DNA from: Arthrobacter sp. B2a2-09
Lineage (GTDB): Bacteria > Actinomycetota > Actinomycetes > Actinomycetales > Micrococcaceae
Assembly: GCF_027587375.1 (NCBI RefSeq)
Contig: NZ_JAMXIC010000009.1
Span: 62,001-126,000 of the forward strand
Reading direction: 5' to 3'
Length of the DNA: 64,000 bases
This document shows positions 44,681 through 54,366 of the stretch, piece by piece; position 1 is the first letter of the stretch; the number at the start of each line of letters is the position of its first letter. Both the position numbers and the translations under genes were made by a program. The notes under the pieces are model-generated. The model was not told the DNA's origin. It was given only the letters and a program-made list of their open reading frames with translations, and did no database searches.

Positions 44681-44708
44681 GAGTCCGCTCCCGTGAGAGA
44701 CTCTATTG

Positions 44709-44948
44709 GTGCGTATCAGTGACTTCTGGCGGCTGATGGACGATGAATTCGGGGCTGGCTACTCCAGGGTCCTCAGCAGCTCCCTTGTATTGGCCGGCGT
44801 CGGCAGCCGTACGGCAAACGACGCCTTGGCAGCGGGCTACAGCCCCCGCGACGTCTGGCTTGCCCTGTGCGACGTCCAGGACGTTCCTACGGAGCGGCGG
44901 CTCGGCAGGGATATCAAGCCAGCCGACAAGGGTTCCGGGACGTTCTGA
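44709..44948 (+). CDS. DUF3046 family protein
   Basis: The 79-aa protein begins VRISDFWRLMDDEFGAGYS and contains SRTANDALAAGYSPRDVWLALCD, the conserved pattern of DUF3046. This family is a small actinobacterial protein usually found directly upstream of recA, as here. GTG 44709 gives the conserved N terminus. Its function is not known to me. Confidence 0.85.
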   Translation: MRISDFWRLMDDEFGAGYSRVLSSSLVLAGVGSRTANDALAAGYSPRDVWLALCDVQDVPTERRLGRDIKPADKGSGTF

Positions 44949-44983
44949 GTTCCAGTTCCTGGCGGACACGCCCGCAAATTTGT

Positions 44984-45012
44984 TCGAATATCTGTTCGGA
45001 TGAGGCTATGCT
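44984..45012 (+). promoter_or_regulatory. LexA box and promoter of recA
   Basis: TCGAATATCTGTTCGG (44984-44999) is a LexA box overlapping the likely -35 region. With TCGAAT as -35, a 17-nt spacer leads to TATGCT (45007-45012). The recA start is 177 nt further on, so this transcript has a long leader. Confidence 0.75.
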
Positions 45013-45188
45013 CCTATCAGAGGAAAATTGATCCTGGCGGAGCGGTTTCCGTGTCATTCGAAGCCCGTAGTTGTCCACATAGGCGAGTTCGCACACAAAA
45101 TTGTCAGCGGCTCATACTAGCGTCGGATGAGACAGGAAAGCGGCCGTTCAGGCCAGTCCACAGCGAGAAAGCATCAGAGGTGTGAACC

Positions 45189-46235
45189 ATGGCGGCAAAC
45201 CAGGATCGTGAGAAGGCGCTCGAGGCAGCGCTTGCCCAGATCGACAAGCAATTCGGCAAGGGCTCCATCATGCGCTTGGGTGACGACATCCGTGCGCCCA
45301 TCGAAGTCATTCCCACCGGTTCCATCGCCCTGGACGTCGCGCTTGGGATTGGCGGCCTGCCGCGCGGCCGTATCGTGGAAATCTACGGCCCGGAATCCTC
45401 AGGTAAGACCACCGTCGCGCTTCACGCTGTGGCCAACGCCCAGCGCCAGGGCGGCATCGCAGCCTTCATCGACGCCGAGCACGCCCTCGATCCCGAGTAC
45501 GCCGCGAAACTGGGCGTCGACACCGACGCGCTGCTGGTTTCGCAGCCGGATACGGGTGAGCAGGCTTTGGAAATCATGGACATGCTGATCGGCTCCGGCT
45601 CCTTGGATGTCGTCGTGATTGACTCCGTCGCCGCCTTGGTTCCCCGCGCTGAAATCGAAGGCGAAATGGGCGACTCCCACGTCGGCCTCCAAGCCCGTCT
45701 CATGAGCCAGGCACTGCGTAAGATCACCGGCCGGCTGAGCCAGACCAAGACCACCGCTATCTTCATCAACCAGCTCCGTGAGAAGATCGGCGTTTTCTTC
45801 GGTTCCCCGGAAACCACCACCGGTGGTAAAGCCCTGAAGTTCTATGCTTCCATCCGCATCGACGTCCGCCGCATCCAGACGCTGAAGGAAGGTGCGGATT
45901 CGGTAGGTAACCGCACCAAGGCCAAGATCGTCAAGAACAAGATGGCTCCGCCCTTCAAGATCGCTGAGTTCGACATCATCTATGGCCAGGGCATTTCCCG
46001 TGAGGGCGGCATCATCGACATGGGCGTCGAGCACGGCATCATCAAGAAATCCGGTTCATGGTTCACCTATGACGGTGACCAGCTGGGGCAGGGTATGGAG
46101 AACTCCCGCCGCTTCCTGCGGGACAACCCGGAGCTGGCCGCGGACCTTGAGCGGCTCATCAAGGAAAAGCTTGGTGTCGGAGTCAAGCCTGCCGAAACCG
46201 AGGCCTCGCCGAAGCTGAAGGCCGTTGACGGCTAA
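45189..46235 (+). CDS. recA: Recombinase RecA
   Basis: DNA-strand-exchange ATPase and LexA co-protease. The 348-aa product is typical: Walker [10 protein letters not shown] (about residues 67-75), [20 protein letters not shown] (quoted in part), loop 2 [20 protein letters not shown] and the acidic/basic C terminus. It is SOS-controlled by the box at 44984 and overlaps recX by 11 nt. Confidence 0.98.
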   Translation: MAANQDREKALEAALAQIDKQFGKGSIMRLGDDIRAPIEVIPTGSIALDVALGIGGLPRGRIVEIYGPESSGKTTVALHAVANAQRQGGIAAFIDAEHALDPEYAAKLGVDTDALLVSQPDTGEQALEIMDMLIGSGSLDVVVIDSVAALVPRAEIEGEMGDSHVGLQARLMSQALRKITGRLSQTKTTAIFINQLREKIGVFFGSPETTTGGKALKFYASIRIDVRRIQTLKEGADSVGNRTKAKIVKNKMAPPFKIAEFDIIYGQGISREGGIIDMGVEHGIIKKSGSWFTYDGDQLGQGMENSRRFLRDNPELAADLERLIKEKLGVGVKPAETEASPKLKAVDG

Positions 46236-46860
46236 GCGCCAGGGCTACTCCCGGTCTTCAAGTTCTTCCCGGTCCTGGGGTCCGTCTGCGGATTCGTCCG
46301 TGGCAGCGGACCCTGAAGCCAATCCGGAAGCGGTTGCCCGGGCCATTGTTCTCCGGCAACTGACCAACTCGCCCAAGAGCAGGCTTCAGCTTGCGCGGAA
46401 ACTGGCTGAGCGGAATGTGCCGGAAGATGTGGCCGAAGCCGTGTTGGACCGCTTCGAGGAAGTCCGGCTCATTGATGACGCCGACTTCGCCGAGATGTGG
46501 GTCCGCAGCCGTGCCCAGTCGAGGAAACTCGCCCGGGGTGCCTTGAGGCGTGAATTGGCGGACAAGGGCATCGCCGTTGAAACGGCGGAGCAGGCGCTGG
46601 CGCAAGTGAGCGATGACGACGAGCGAAACGCGGCCAGGGACTTGGTCGCGCGGCGTTTGAGGGCCGGCGCCGACCTTTCCGACAGGGTTGAGCGCGACAA
46701 ACAGACCCGGCGGCTCGCGTCCATGCTTGCCCGCAAGGGCTACCAGCCATCAGCGGCGTTCCGGATTGTTGGCGAGGTCTTGGACGAAGCCTTGGCGGGG
46801 GAGTCGGAGTCCCGCAGTACGGGGGCCCACGGTAGTCCTGAAGGAGGTGACATCGGCTAG
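46225..46860 (+). CDS. recX: Regulatory protein RecX
   Basis: Inhibitor/modulator of RecA. The 211-aa helical protein has three repeat modules, beginning [19 protein letters not shown] and [18 protein letters not shown] and continuing with [21 protein letters not shown] Ser/Arg-rich N-terminal tail and a Ser/Gly-rich C-terminal tail extend it beyond the usual length. The TTG start at 46225 overlaps the end of recA, ensuring co-expression. Confidence 0.93.
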   Translation: MTAKRQGYSRSSSSSRSWGPSADSSVAADPEANPEAVARAIVLRQLTNSPKSRLQLARKLAERNVPEDVAEAVLDRFEEVRLIDDADFAEMWVRSRAQSRKLARGALRRELADKGIAVETAEQALAQVSDDDERNAARDLVARRLRAGADLSDRVERDKQTRRLASMLARKGYQPSAAFRIVGEVLDEALAGESESRSTGAHGSPEGGDIG

Positions 46861-46868
46861 GCAGGGTC

Positions 46869-46909
46869 GCCCGGGAAACTGAGAGCTGCCTGTGAGTATT
46901 GTCCCGGGC
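46869..46909 (+). terminator. Hairpin after recX
   Basis: GCCCGGGA (46869-46876) and TCCCGGGC (46902-46909) pair perfectly across a 25-nt loop. There is no T-run, so termination is uncertain. Confidence 0.4.
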
Positions 46910-46989
46910 GGCGGGGTTAGCTGGGTTCTTGGTGGGGGTCGGCTAAGGTTCTGGACTAGTGTTCCGAGTCGGGAAGCAGGTCAGATCCA

Positions 46990-48255
46990 ATGAATCCGTT
47001 GTCGTTACGGCTTTCGGCAATCATTGTGCCCTTACTTGTCGCGTCGCTACTCCAGGCAGGCCCGGCCTCAGCGGACGACGATGCTCCGCCGTCGGGCTAT
47101 CCCAGTTGGGCTGAGGTGCAACAGGCCCAGGGAAATGAAGCAGCCGCAAGCGCCGAAGTTGACCGCATCAACCAGTTAATGGTTGGCCTTCAGCAGAAGT
47201 CCGGCGAGCTCGGCGCGGCAGCCATCAAGGCGGGCACTGAGTACGCGAAAGCCCATGATGCCCTGCAACATCAGCAGGCAGTGACCCAGAAACTGGCCGA
47301 GGCGTCCCAGCAGGCCAAGGCAAAAGCGGATTCCCTGAAGAAGGCCACTTCTTCCCTGGTGGTCAAGGCATATGAGTCGGGCGGCTTCGATCCCGGTCCT
47401 TGGTCCGTTGCGAATGCCGCCATCGAACCAGACAACATTCAAAGTTTCGCCTTGCTGAACCGGGTTATGGATCGTACGGCGAAACTGCACGATGATGCCC
47501 TGAGCGCGTCCCAGGCATCTGCGGCCGCAACTGCCCAGGAACAAGCTGCCCGCGATGTCTTGGCCCAGTTGGACAGTGACGCCGCGGCAAAGGCACAGGC
47601 CGCAGAGTCTGCCAGACGCGCCGCCGAAGACAGCGTTGCCGCAACGGACGGCCAGCGAAAGACCATGGTCGCCCAGCTCGCGTCCCTGACATCCACTTCT
47701 GCCGCAGTTGCGCAAAAATACCAAGAGGGCCAGGTGGCGCTTGCCGCCTATCAGGCTGCCCAGGAAGCCAAGAGGGAGGCGGCGCAGCGAGCAGCAGATG
47801 CCGCAGCCGCAGCCGCAGCGGCAGCCGCTGCCAGTAACCAACCGGCCCAGCAAGCCGCTCCGCCGCCCATTAGCAGCGGAGGCGGCGGCAGCAGCGGCGG
47901 AGGCAGCTTCGGTGGCGGGGGAGGCGGTGGCGGGGGAAACGTCGTCGATGATCCATCAGGTGCACGGCAATATGCTTCGTCCCGGCTCGGCGCCTACGGC
48001 TGGGGCCAGGACCAAATGCAGTGCCTGTCGTTGCTATGGACCCAGGAATCAAGCTGGATGACGGATGCCACCAATCCCAGCAGCGGCGCCTACGGTGTTG
48101 CGCAGGCGCTGCCGGCGGACAAATACTATTCGGCAGGCAGCGACTGGCTCAGCAACTACCGGACCCAGATCGATTGGGGCCTGGGCTATATCCGCGACCG
48201 TTACGGTTCCCCCTGCAACGCTTGGCAGCATGAGATGGGCTTCAACTGGTACTAG
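46990..48255 (+). CDS. Secreted coiled-coil protein with lytic-transglycosylase-like domain
   Basis: The 421-aa product has a Sec signal peptide (about residues 1-29, ending PASA), a long Ala/Gln-rich coiled coil (about 40-275), a Gly/Ser-rich linker (about 293-320) and a C-terminal domain with [29 protein letters not shown] (split: [14 protein letters not shown] and [11 protein letters not shown]). The C-terminal motif resembles SLT-type muramidases with a catalytic Glu in QESSW. It resembles secreted cell-wall hydrolases that act at the septum. Preceded by AGCAGG near 46976. Confidence 0.8.
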   Translation: MNPLSLRLSAIIVPLLVASLLQAGPASADDDAPPSGYPSWAEVQQAQGNEAAASAEVDRINQLMVGLQQKSGELGAAAIKAGTEYAKAHDALQHQQAVTQKLAEASQQAKAKADSLKKATSSLVVKAYESGGFDPGPWSVANAAIEPDNIQSFALLNRVMDRTAKLHDDALSASQASAAATAQEQAARDVLAQLDSDAAAKAQAAESARRAAEDSVAATDGQRKTMVAQLASLTSTSAAVAQKYQEGQVALAAYQAAQEAKREAAQRAADAAAAAAAAAAASNQPAQQAAPPPISSGGGGSSGGGSFGGGGGGGGGNVVDDPSGARQYASSRLGAYGWGQDQMQCLSLLWTQESSWMTDATNPSSGAYGVAQALPADKYYSAGSDWLSNYRTQIDWGLGYIRDRYGSPCNAWQHEMGFNWY

Positions 48256-48265
48256 TCCGAGGGGC

Positions 48266-48271
48266 TACCCT
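48266..48271 (+). promoter_or_regulatory. -10 element (leaderless) of miaB
   Basis: TACCCT lies 6 nt before GTG 48278. Confidence 0.5.
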
Positions 48272-48277
48272 AGATTG

Positions 48278-49873
48278 GTGAGTTCCCCTTCCGCAGCACC
48301 AGCACCAGCCTCCCTTCAGCAGCCCACTCCGGCCCCTGTCAGCGACTCGGCACCCGTCAGCGACTCGGCACCCGACGGCGCGAAGCGCACCTACCAGGTC
48401 CGCACCTTCGGTTGCCAAATGAATGTCCATGACTCCGAGCGCATGGCAGGACTCTTGGAGGACGCAGGATACGTGCCCTTCGACGGCGGCGTGGCCGACG
48501 TCGTTGTCTTCAATACCTGCGCTGTCCGTGAGAACGCCGACAACAAGCTTTACGGCAACCTCGGGGAACTCAAGCAGGTCAAGGCCGCCCATCCGGGCAT
48601 GCAGATCGCCGTGGGCGGATGCCTGGCGCAGAAGGACCGCGAAACGATCGTGCGCAAGGCGCCTTGGGTGGATGCCGTGTTCGGGACCCACAATGTGGGG
48701 GCGTTGCCGGCGTTGTTGGACAGGGCCCGCCACAACAATGAGGCACAGCTGGAGATCCTGGAATCGTTGGACGTTTTCCCGTCCACCTTGCCCACCAAGC
48801 GTGACTCCGTGTACTCGGGCTGGGTTTCCATTTCCGTCGGTTGCAACAACACCTGCACCTTCTGCATCGTGCCGTCGCTCCGCGGGAAGGAGAAGGACCG
48901 CCGTCCCGGCGAGATTCTGGCCGAAATCCAGGCGTTGGTGGACGACGGCGCCGTCGAGGTCACCCTGCTCGGCCAGAACGTGAACTCCTACGGCGTGGAA
49001 TTCGGGGACCGCCTGGCTTTCTCCAAGCTGCTGCGCGCCTGCGGTGACATCGAGGGCCTCGAGCGTGTCCGCTTCACGAGCCCGCACCCGGCCGCCTTCA
49101 CCGACGACGTCATCGACGCGATGGCCGAGACCGCCAATGTCATGCCGCAGTTGCACATGCCCCTCCAGTCCGGCTCGGACAAGGTACTCAAGGACATGCG
49201 CCGCTCCTACCGATCCACCAAGTTCCTTGGCATCCTGGACAAGGTCCGTGACAAGATTCCCCACGCCGCGATCACTACCGATATCATCGTGGGCTTTCCC
49301 GGCGAGACGGAAGAGGACTTCCAGGCCACGCTCGACGTCGTCGAGAAGTCACGCTTCGCCTCAGCCTTCACCTTCCAGTACTCCAAGCGCCCGGGCACCC
49401 CGGCCGCGGACCTTCCGGAGCAACTGCCCAAAGCCGTTGTCCAGGAACGCTACGAGCGGCTGACCGCCCTCCAGGACCGCATCGCGGCCGAGGAGAACGC
49501 GAAACAGCTCGGACGCCGGGTTGAACTCCTTGTCACGGCCCAGTCCGGCCGCAAGGCCGAGGAAACGCATCGCCTGTCCGGTCGCTCCCAGGACCAGCGG
49601 CTGGTCCACTTCTCCGTGCCCGAAGGCGCAGAGACCCCTCGGCCTGGCGACTTCGTCACCGTGACCATCACGGAGGCTGCTGCCTTCCACCTCGTCTCCG
49701 ATCCGGCGACGCAGGCGGACTACAGCCTGAGGCGCTCCCGTGCCGGCGACGCCTGGGACCGCTCGCAGGCCGATTCCTGTGGCGCTCCGGCATCGAGTGC
49801 GGCGGGCGCCGGGTCCGGCAGCCTAAGGGGCGTCTCTCTCGGAATGCCGTCGCTTCCCGTGCGACGCGGCTAG
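48278..49873 (+). CDS. miaB: tRNA-2-methylthio-N6-dimethylallyladenosine synthase MiaB
   Basis: Radical SAM methylthiotransferase acting on i6A37 of tRNA, the step after MiaA. The 531-aa product has the UPF0004 cysteines ([21 protein letters not shown]), the radical SAM motif GCNNTCTFC and a C-terminal TRAM domain. It has a short N-terminal repeat ([13 protein letters not shown]) and a non-conserved C-terminal tail of about 40 residues. GTG 48278 gives the leaderless spacing; longer in-frame readings would overlap the previous gene. Confidence 0.95.
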   Translation: MSSPSAAPAPASLQQPTPAPVSDSAPVSDSAPDGAKRTYQVRTFGCQMNVHDSERMAGLLEDAGYVPFDGGVADVVVFNTCAVRENADNKLYGNLGELKQVKAAHPGMQIAVGGCLAQKDRETIVRKAPWVDAVFGTHNVGALPALLDRARHNNEAQLEILESLDVFPSTLPTKRDSVYSGWVSISVGCNNTCTFCIVPSLRGKEKDRRPGEILAEIQALVDDGAVEVTLLGQNVNSYGVEFGDRLAFSKLLRACGDIEGLERVRFTSPHPAAFTDDVIDAMAETANVMPQLHMPLQSGSDKVLKDMRRSYRSTKFLGILDKVRDKIPHAAITTDIIVGFPGETEEDFQATLDVVEKSRFASAFTFQYSKRPGTPAADLPEQLPKAVVQERYERLTALQDRIAAEENAKQLGRRVELLVTAQSGRKAEETHRLSGRSQDQRLVHFSVPEGAETPRPGDFVTVTITEAAAFHLVSDPATQADYSLRRSRAGDAWDRSQADSCGAPASSAAGAGSGSLRGVSLGMPSLPVRRG

Positions 49874-49879
49874 CTCGGC

Positions 49880-50821
49880 ATGACAGCAGTTCCGGCCGGA
49901 TCAGCTGATCCGAATCCGCCCGTGATCGCCGTCGTCGGCCCCACCGGTTCCGGCAAGTCCGATCTCGCCGTCCACCTTGCCCTCGCGCTGGAGGGAGAGA
50001 TCATCAACGCCGATGCCATGCAGTTTTACCGTGGCATGGATATCGGCACCGCCAAGATCAGCGTCGCTGAACGCAGGGGAGTGCCCCACCACCTCCTGGA
50101 CACCATGGATGTCACCGAAGAAGCCAGTGTCTCCGCGTTCCAGGCCGACTGCCGGGCCGCCATCCGCGATATTCATGGCCGCGGCAAGCGTGCAATCCTG
50201 GTGGGCGGCTCCGGCCTTTACGTCCGGGCAGCGTTGGATGTCCTGGAATTTCCCGGCACGGACCCTGGCGTACGGCAACGGCTTGAGCAGGAGCACGAAA
50301 CCTCCGGTCTTCCAGGCCTCCAGGAACGCCTGCAACGCGTCGACCCCGTTTCCGCGGGCAGGCTAGGTGACGCCCGCCGCGTCATCCGCGCGCTGGAAGT
50401 CTTCGAGCTCACCGGGCGCCCGTTCAGCTCCTTCATGCCGAAGCGCGAGTACTTCCAGCCGGCCGTGCAGATAGGCCTCGACGTCGACCGCGGAGTACTG
50501 CGCGAGCGTTTGGCCCAGCGCGTCCTGGGGATGGTCGACGCAGGACTTCTTGAAGAGGTGGAGCGGTTGGACGCCGCCGGACTACGACAAGGCAAGACGG
50601 CATCGCGGGCGCTGGGATACGCCCAGTTCCTGAGGGTCCTCGATGGCGAATCCGATACGGAAACCGCGGCCGAAGAAACCATCGTGGCCACCCGGCAATT
50701 CGCCCGGCGCCAGCTCACCTGGTTCCGGGCCGACCCGCGGATCCACTGGCTTGACTGGCAGGACCCGGATTTGGTGGCCAAAGCGGCAGAAATCTGTGCA
50801 AGCCCGGCGTCGGTGATTTAG
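49880..50821 (+). CDS. miaA: tRNA dimethylallyltransferase MiaA
   Basis: Transfers the dimethylallyl group to A37 of tRNAs. The 313-aa product has the P loop [13 protein letters not shown], the conserved [18 protein letters not shown] and [10 protein letters not shown], and the C-terminal [13 protein letters not shown] tRNA-binding segment. It begins 6 nt after miaB, so the two modification genes form one unit. Confidence 0.95.
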   Translation: MTAVPAGSADPNPPVIAVVGPTGSGKSDLAVHLALALEGEIINADAMQFYRGMDIGTAKISVAERRGVPHHLLDTMDVTEEASVSAFQADCRAAIRDIHGRGKRAILVGGSGLYVRAALDVLEFPGTDPGVRQRLEQEHETSGLPGLQERLQRVDPVSAGRLGDARRVIRALEVFELTGRPFSSFMPKREYFQPAVQIGLDVDRGVLRERLAQRVLGMVDAGLLEEVERLDAAGLRQGKTASRALGYAQFLRVLDGESDTETAAEETIVATRQFARRQLTWFRADPRIHWLDWQDPDLVAKAAEICASPASVI

Positions 50822-50840
50822 GCGCAACCCCTAGTGCAGG

Positions 50841-50846
50841 TAGCCT
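50841..50846 (+). promoter_or_regulatory. -10 element (leaderless) of dapF
   Basis: TAGCCT lies 6 nt before the ATG at 50853. Confidence 0.5.
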
Positions 50847-50852
50847 TGAGCC

Positions 50853-51821
50853 ATGGATGAAACCCTTGCATTTTCCGCCCCGCAGCCTGCCGCTGCCGGC
50901 GGTGCCGTACCCGCCTCCGGTCTTCACGGGCTGGCCTTCTCCAAGGGGCACGGTACGGGCAACGACTTCGTCCTCATTGCGGACCCCGAAGACGCGCACC
51001 AGATCTCTCCGGAGCAGGTCGCAGCGCTTTGTGACCGCCACTTGGGCATCGGCGGGGACGGTCTCATCCGAGCCGTCCCTTCACGGTTCCTGCCCGAAGG
51101 CCTCCAGCTTCTCGAAGCGGACTCCGACGCCGAATGGTTCATGGATTACCGCAACGGCGACGGCTCGCTGTCCGAGATGTGCGGCAACGGCGTCCGAGTC
51201 TTCGTCCATTTCCTGATCGAGCAGGGTCTTGTCACGCTCGACGTCGGTGAATCCCTGACCATCGGGACGCGCGGCGGCATCAAGAAGATTGTCCGGACCA
51301 CTGACGGCTATGCGGTGGACATGGGCCCTTGGGAGTTCATTTTCCCCAAAGATGCCACCAGCAAGGCGATGGACTCCCTCGTCAGCGCCGACGGACTGGA
51401 AGTCGCCCGGCCTGCCCTCTCTGTCAGCATGGGCAATCCGCACACTGTGGTCGCATTAGCCGAGCTTTCAGAGCTCAAATCCACGCAGCTCTTCAAGGCG
51501 CCCGTCGTGGATCCCAAGCCAGCCAACGGCACCAACGTCGAATTCGTGGTTCCCGCGGAGCCCCTCGTTCACGAAGGCGTAGGCAACATCACGATGCGCG
51601 TCCACGAACGCGGCGTTGGCGAGACCCAATCGTGCGGCACGGGTGCCTGCGCGGCCGCCGTCGCCATCCGCCACTGGGCCGGGGAAGGCGCTCCCGACTC
51701 GTGGCGCGTCAAGGTGCCGGGCGGCGTCGTCGGTGTGCGGTTCTTCCCGGGCGAGAGCGGCCGTGAACACGTGGAGCTCAGCGGCCCCGCCGTGATTGTT
51801 GCTAGCGGGACCCTTTCCTGA
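50853..51821 (+). CDS. dapF: Diaminopimelate epimerase
   Basis: Converts LL- to meso-diaminopimelate for lysine and peptidoglycan. The 322-aa product has FSKGHGTGNDFVLIAD, the first catalytic cysteine in EMCGNGVRVF and the second in TQSCGTGACAAAVA. About 30 residues precede the conserved core. It lies 3' of miaB-miaA as in Streptomyces and mycobacteria, and converges on the rRNA methyltransferase gene. Confidence 0.96.
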   Translation: MDETLAFSAPQPAAAGGAVPASGLHGLAFSKGHGTGNDFVLIADPEDAHQISPEQVAALCDRHLGIGGDGLIRAVPSRFLPEGLQLLEADSDAEWFMDYRNGDGSLSEMCGNGVRVFVHFLIEQGLVTLDVGESLTIGTRGGIKKIVRTTDGYAVDMGPWEFIFPKDATSKAMDSLVSADGLEVARPALSVSMGNPHTVVALAELSELKSTQLFKAPVVDPKPANGTNVEFVVPAEPLVHEGVGNITMRVHERGVGETQSCGTGACAAAVAIRHWAGEGAPDSWRVKVPGGVVGVRFFPGESGREHVELSGPAVIVASGTLS

Positions 51822-52416
51822 TCCGCAGGACGCGGAAGGATTTCGACGTACTTTCCCGGGATACCGAGAAGGAACCGTCGAGGGTATCGGCCAGCCAGCG
51901 CTGAAGCGAGTCCGCCCCGAGGTTTTTCTGCACCACAAGCCAGGCGTTTCCACCCGGAGCGAGCCTCGGCAGCCACGTGAGCAGCAGATTGTGGAGTTCA
52001 TCCTTGCCGATGCGGATGGGCGGGTTTGACCAGATAGTGTCGAACGTCACGGCGGGGTCGACGTCGTCGGGCAGGCTCGCCGTGACATTCCCGAGCTCCA
52101 GCAGGGCGGCGTTCTCGTTGGTCAAAGTGACGCAGCGCTCGTTGACATCAACGGCGTGGACCCGCGCGTGCGGAGCCATGAGCCCCATCGTCAACGCTAT
52201 GGGACCCCAGCCGCAGCCGATGTCCAGCAGGTTTCCCTGCGGGGCCGGCGGTGGAACCTCGGAGAGCAGGATCGCTGTTCCCTTGTCGATCCCGTCGGGG
52301 CTGAAGATGCCGCCCGATGTCTGGAGCCGGCGGGTCGCGCCGGCCAGTTCCACCGTGAGGGGCTTGCGGGTGAACGGCCCCGCGGGTTGTGCGCTGAAAT
52401 AGTGAGCAGACTCCAT
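51802..52416 (-). CDS. Class I SAM methyltransferase (RsmC-like)
   Basis: The 204-aa protein has the SAM-binding motif LLDIGCGWGPIAL, the acidic VHAVDVNERC loop and the catalytic SNPPIR, all typical of the MTS small family that includes 16S rRNA G1207 methyltransferase RsmC. It is a single-domain version. The start is set at ATG 52416, with TAATCT (minus strand, 52425-52430) 8 nt away. The 3' end overlaps dapF by 20 nt on the opposite strand. Confidence 0.85.
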   Translation of the reverse strand: MESAHYFSAQPAGPFTRKPLTVELAGATRRLQTSGGIFSPDGIDKGTAILLSEVPPPAPQGNLLDIGCGWGPIALTMGLMAPHARVHAVDVNERCVTLTNENAALLELGNVTASLPDDVDPAVTFDTIWSNPPIRIGKDELHNLLLTWLPRLAPGGNAWLVVQKNLGADSLQRWLADTLDGSFSVSRESTSKSFRVLRIRKGSR

Positions 52417-52501
52417 AGCTTGCCAGATTAGTGGCCAGCGGCGGGCAAAGGAAACCGCACACTGCTCCATACCGGCTCAACCCGGGCTTGACGGGGTCTG
52501 A

Positions 52502-52507
52502 TAATCT
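52502..52507 (+). promoter_or_regulatory. -10 element of the hflX leader transcript
   Basis: TAATCT lies 7 nt before the ATG at 52515, matching the leaderless pattern seen throughout the window. Confidence 0.5.
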
Positions 52508-52514
52508 GGTGCGC

Positions 52515-52535
52515 ATGTTCTTGATCTTTGAGTAG
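52515..52535 (+). CDS. Leaderless six-codon leader ORF upstream of hflX
   Basis: ATG at 52515 opens MFLIFE followed by TAG. The spacing to TAATCT suggests the transcript starts at this codon. Short leader peptides made of bulky residues upstream of ribosome-rescue or resistance genes can stall ribosomes and control attenuation. It lies 268 nt before hflX, with an attenuator-like hairpin in between. Translation is inferred from position only. Confidence 0.4.
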   Translation: MFLIFE

Positions 52536-52552
52536 CCGGCACCGCCCGCGAC

Positions 52553-52623
52553 GCAGGCCTGCTTCATTTGCAGCGCCATTCCGCCTTGGCATGTCCGTTC
52601 CAGACGCTGCTTTTTGACGCCTG
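52553..52623 (+). promoter_or_regulatory. Attenuator-like region in the hflX leader
   Basis: GCAGCG (52570-52575) pairs with CGCTGC (52605-52610), immediately followed by TTTTT (52611-52615), a possible intrinsic terminator. Competing pairings exist: the palindrome GCAGGCCTGC (52553-52562), and CCAGACG (about 52600-52606) with CGCCTGG downstream of the T-run. The outer stem is only 6 bp, so stability is uncertain. Confidence 0.4.
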
Positions 52624-52803
52624 GACACTCAGCAGATCGTCCCCCTCCCGTCCCGGGATCTGTGCACGCAATCCGCGCAGCCGCCCCGGAGGGAGATCCC
52701 AGACCATCGGCAGAGCCTTGCCAGGCATCAGCCCTGCGCGAATTCCGCGCCACAAGACCCAAATCGGCACTATTCTGGAAATGCCGAACCCCTAAAGGAG
52801 ACC

Positions 52804-54366
52804 ATGACCACGCAGAAGAACACCGGACCCGATTCCGACGCCCAGGACATGAGTCCTGAAGAAATCCAGGCTGTCATCGACCGGATTCTCTCCAAGGACG
52901 CACCTGCCATAATTCAGGACCGCGACGAACCCAAGGGCGTGTTTGGCAAGGCCCAGGCAATTTCCCGCCTCGACGAAGAACACAGCATCTACGACGGCGA
53001 TCAAGAGGATCTGGCCGAGCGCCGGGCCCTGCGCCGCACTGCGGGCCTGTCCACGGAACTTGAAGATGTCACCGAGGTCGAATACCGGCAGTTGCGCCTA
53101 GAGCGCGTCGTGCTGGCAGGCCTTTGGACTGAAGGCACCCTGGCCGACGCCGAGAATTCCCTGAGGGAACTTGCCGCGCTGGCCGAAACAGCCGGCTCGG
53201 AGGTCCTGGATGGCATCGTCCAGCGCCGCATGAAACCGGACCCCGGCACATTCCTTGGCTCAGGCAAAGCCATGGAGCTCAAGGACATCGTGATGTCCAC
53301 CGGCGCCGACACCGTGGTGGTCGACGCCGAACTGGCGCCGTCCCAGCGGCGCGGCCTCGAGGACATCGTCAAGGTCAAGGTGGTGGACCGCACCACGTTG
53401 ATCCTCGACATCTTCGCGCAGCATGCCAAGAGCCGCGAGGGCAAGGCCCAGGTTGAGCTGGCACAGCTGGAATACCTGTTGCCGCGCCTGCGTGGTTGGG
53501 GCGATTCAATGTCCCGCCAGGCCGGTGGCCAGGTGGGTGGTGCCGGCGCAGGCATGGGTTCCCGTGGTCCTGGTGAAACCAAGATCGAACTGGACCGCCG
53601 TCGAATCCGCACGCGCATGGCAAAGCTTCGGCGTGAAATCGCCGCGATGAAGCCATCGCGCGAGACCAAGCGGGCCAACCGCCGTCGTAATGCAGTTCCT
53701 TCGGTCGCCATCGCCGGTTACACGAACGCCGGAAAGTCGTCACTGCTCAATCGCCTGACGGATGCCGGTGTCCTCGTGGAGAACGCGTTGTTCGCCACCC
53801 TGGATCCCACGGTCCGGAAGGCCCAGACTCCTGACGGGATCGGCTACACGCTCTCGGACACGGTCGGTTTCGTGCGTTCGATGCCCACCCAGCTCGTTGA
53901 GGCTTTCCGCTCAACGCTGGAAGAGGTGGCCGACGCCGATCTGATCCTCCATGTGGTGGACGTTTCGCATCCCGATCCGGAAGGCCAGATCGCGGCCGTC
54001 CGCGCGGTGTTCAGCGAAGTGGATGCCCGGAAGATCCCGGAAATCATTGTCCTGAACAAGGCGGACGCCGCGGATCCGTTTGTCGTGGAGCGCCTCAAGC
54101 AGAAAGAGCCCCGCCACGTCGTCGTGTCCACCCGCACAGGACAGGGTATTGCCGAGCTCCTCGGAGCCATCAGCGAGGCTATTCCGCGTCCTGGTGTGCG
54201 CCTTGAGGTGCTGATTCCGTACAACCGGGGCGAGCTCATCAACAAACTGCACAACACTGACGCCGAAATCCTCAGCCTTGAACACGAGGAGGAGGGCACC
54301 CGCGTGGTGGCCATGGTCCATGAGAACCTGGCAGCCGAGTTGGAGTCGTTCGTCAGCAATGGGTGA
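52804..54366 (+). CDS. hflX: GTPase HflX (ribosome-splitting factor)
   Basis: GTPase that splits stalled 70S ribosomes; homologues contribute to macrolide/lincosamide tolerance. The 520-aa product has an N-terminal domain with MKPDPGTFLGSGKAMEL and TTLILDIFAQHAKSREGKAQ, the Gly-rich RGPGETKIELDRRRIRTRM, then the G domain GYTNAGKSS (about residues 305-313), DTVGF and NKAD. It has an N-terminal extension of about 100 residues. ATG 52804 follows AAAGGAG. It overlaps the helicase gene by 8 nt. Confidence 0.95.
   Translation: MTTQKNTGPDSDAQDMSPEEIQAVIDRILSKDAPAIIQDRDEPKGVFGKAQAISRLDEEHSIYDGDQEDLAERRALRRTAGLSTELEDVTEVEYRQLRLERVVLAGLWTEGTLADAENSLRELAALAETAGSEVLDGIVQRRMKPDPGTFLGSGKAMELKDIVMSTGADTVVVDAELAPSQRRGLEDIVKVKVVDRTTLILDIFAQHAKSREGKAQVELAQLEYLLPRLRGWGDSMSRQAGGQVGGAGAGMGSRGPGETKIELDRRRIRTRMAKLRREIAAMKPSRETKRANRRRNAVPSVAIAGYTNAGKSSLLNRLTDAGVLVENALFATLDPTVRKAQTPDGIGYTLSDTVGFVRSMPTQLVEAFRSTLEEVADADLILHVVDVSHPDPEGQIAAVRAVFSEVDARKIPEIIVLNKADAADPFVVERLKQKEPRHVVVSTRTGQGIAELLGAISEAIPRPGVRLEVLIPYNRGELINKLHNTDAEILSLEHEEEGTRVVAMVHENLAAELESFVSNG

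Noticed and set aside
46861..46989. Cyclic-di-AMP (ydaO) riboswitch before the secreted hydrolase gene
   Set aside because: Such riboswitches often precede actinobacterial cell-wall hydrolases, but the 130-nt gap lacks the conserved aptamer elements and shows one simple hairpin only.
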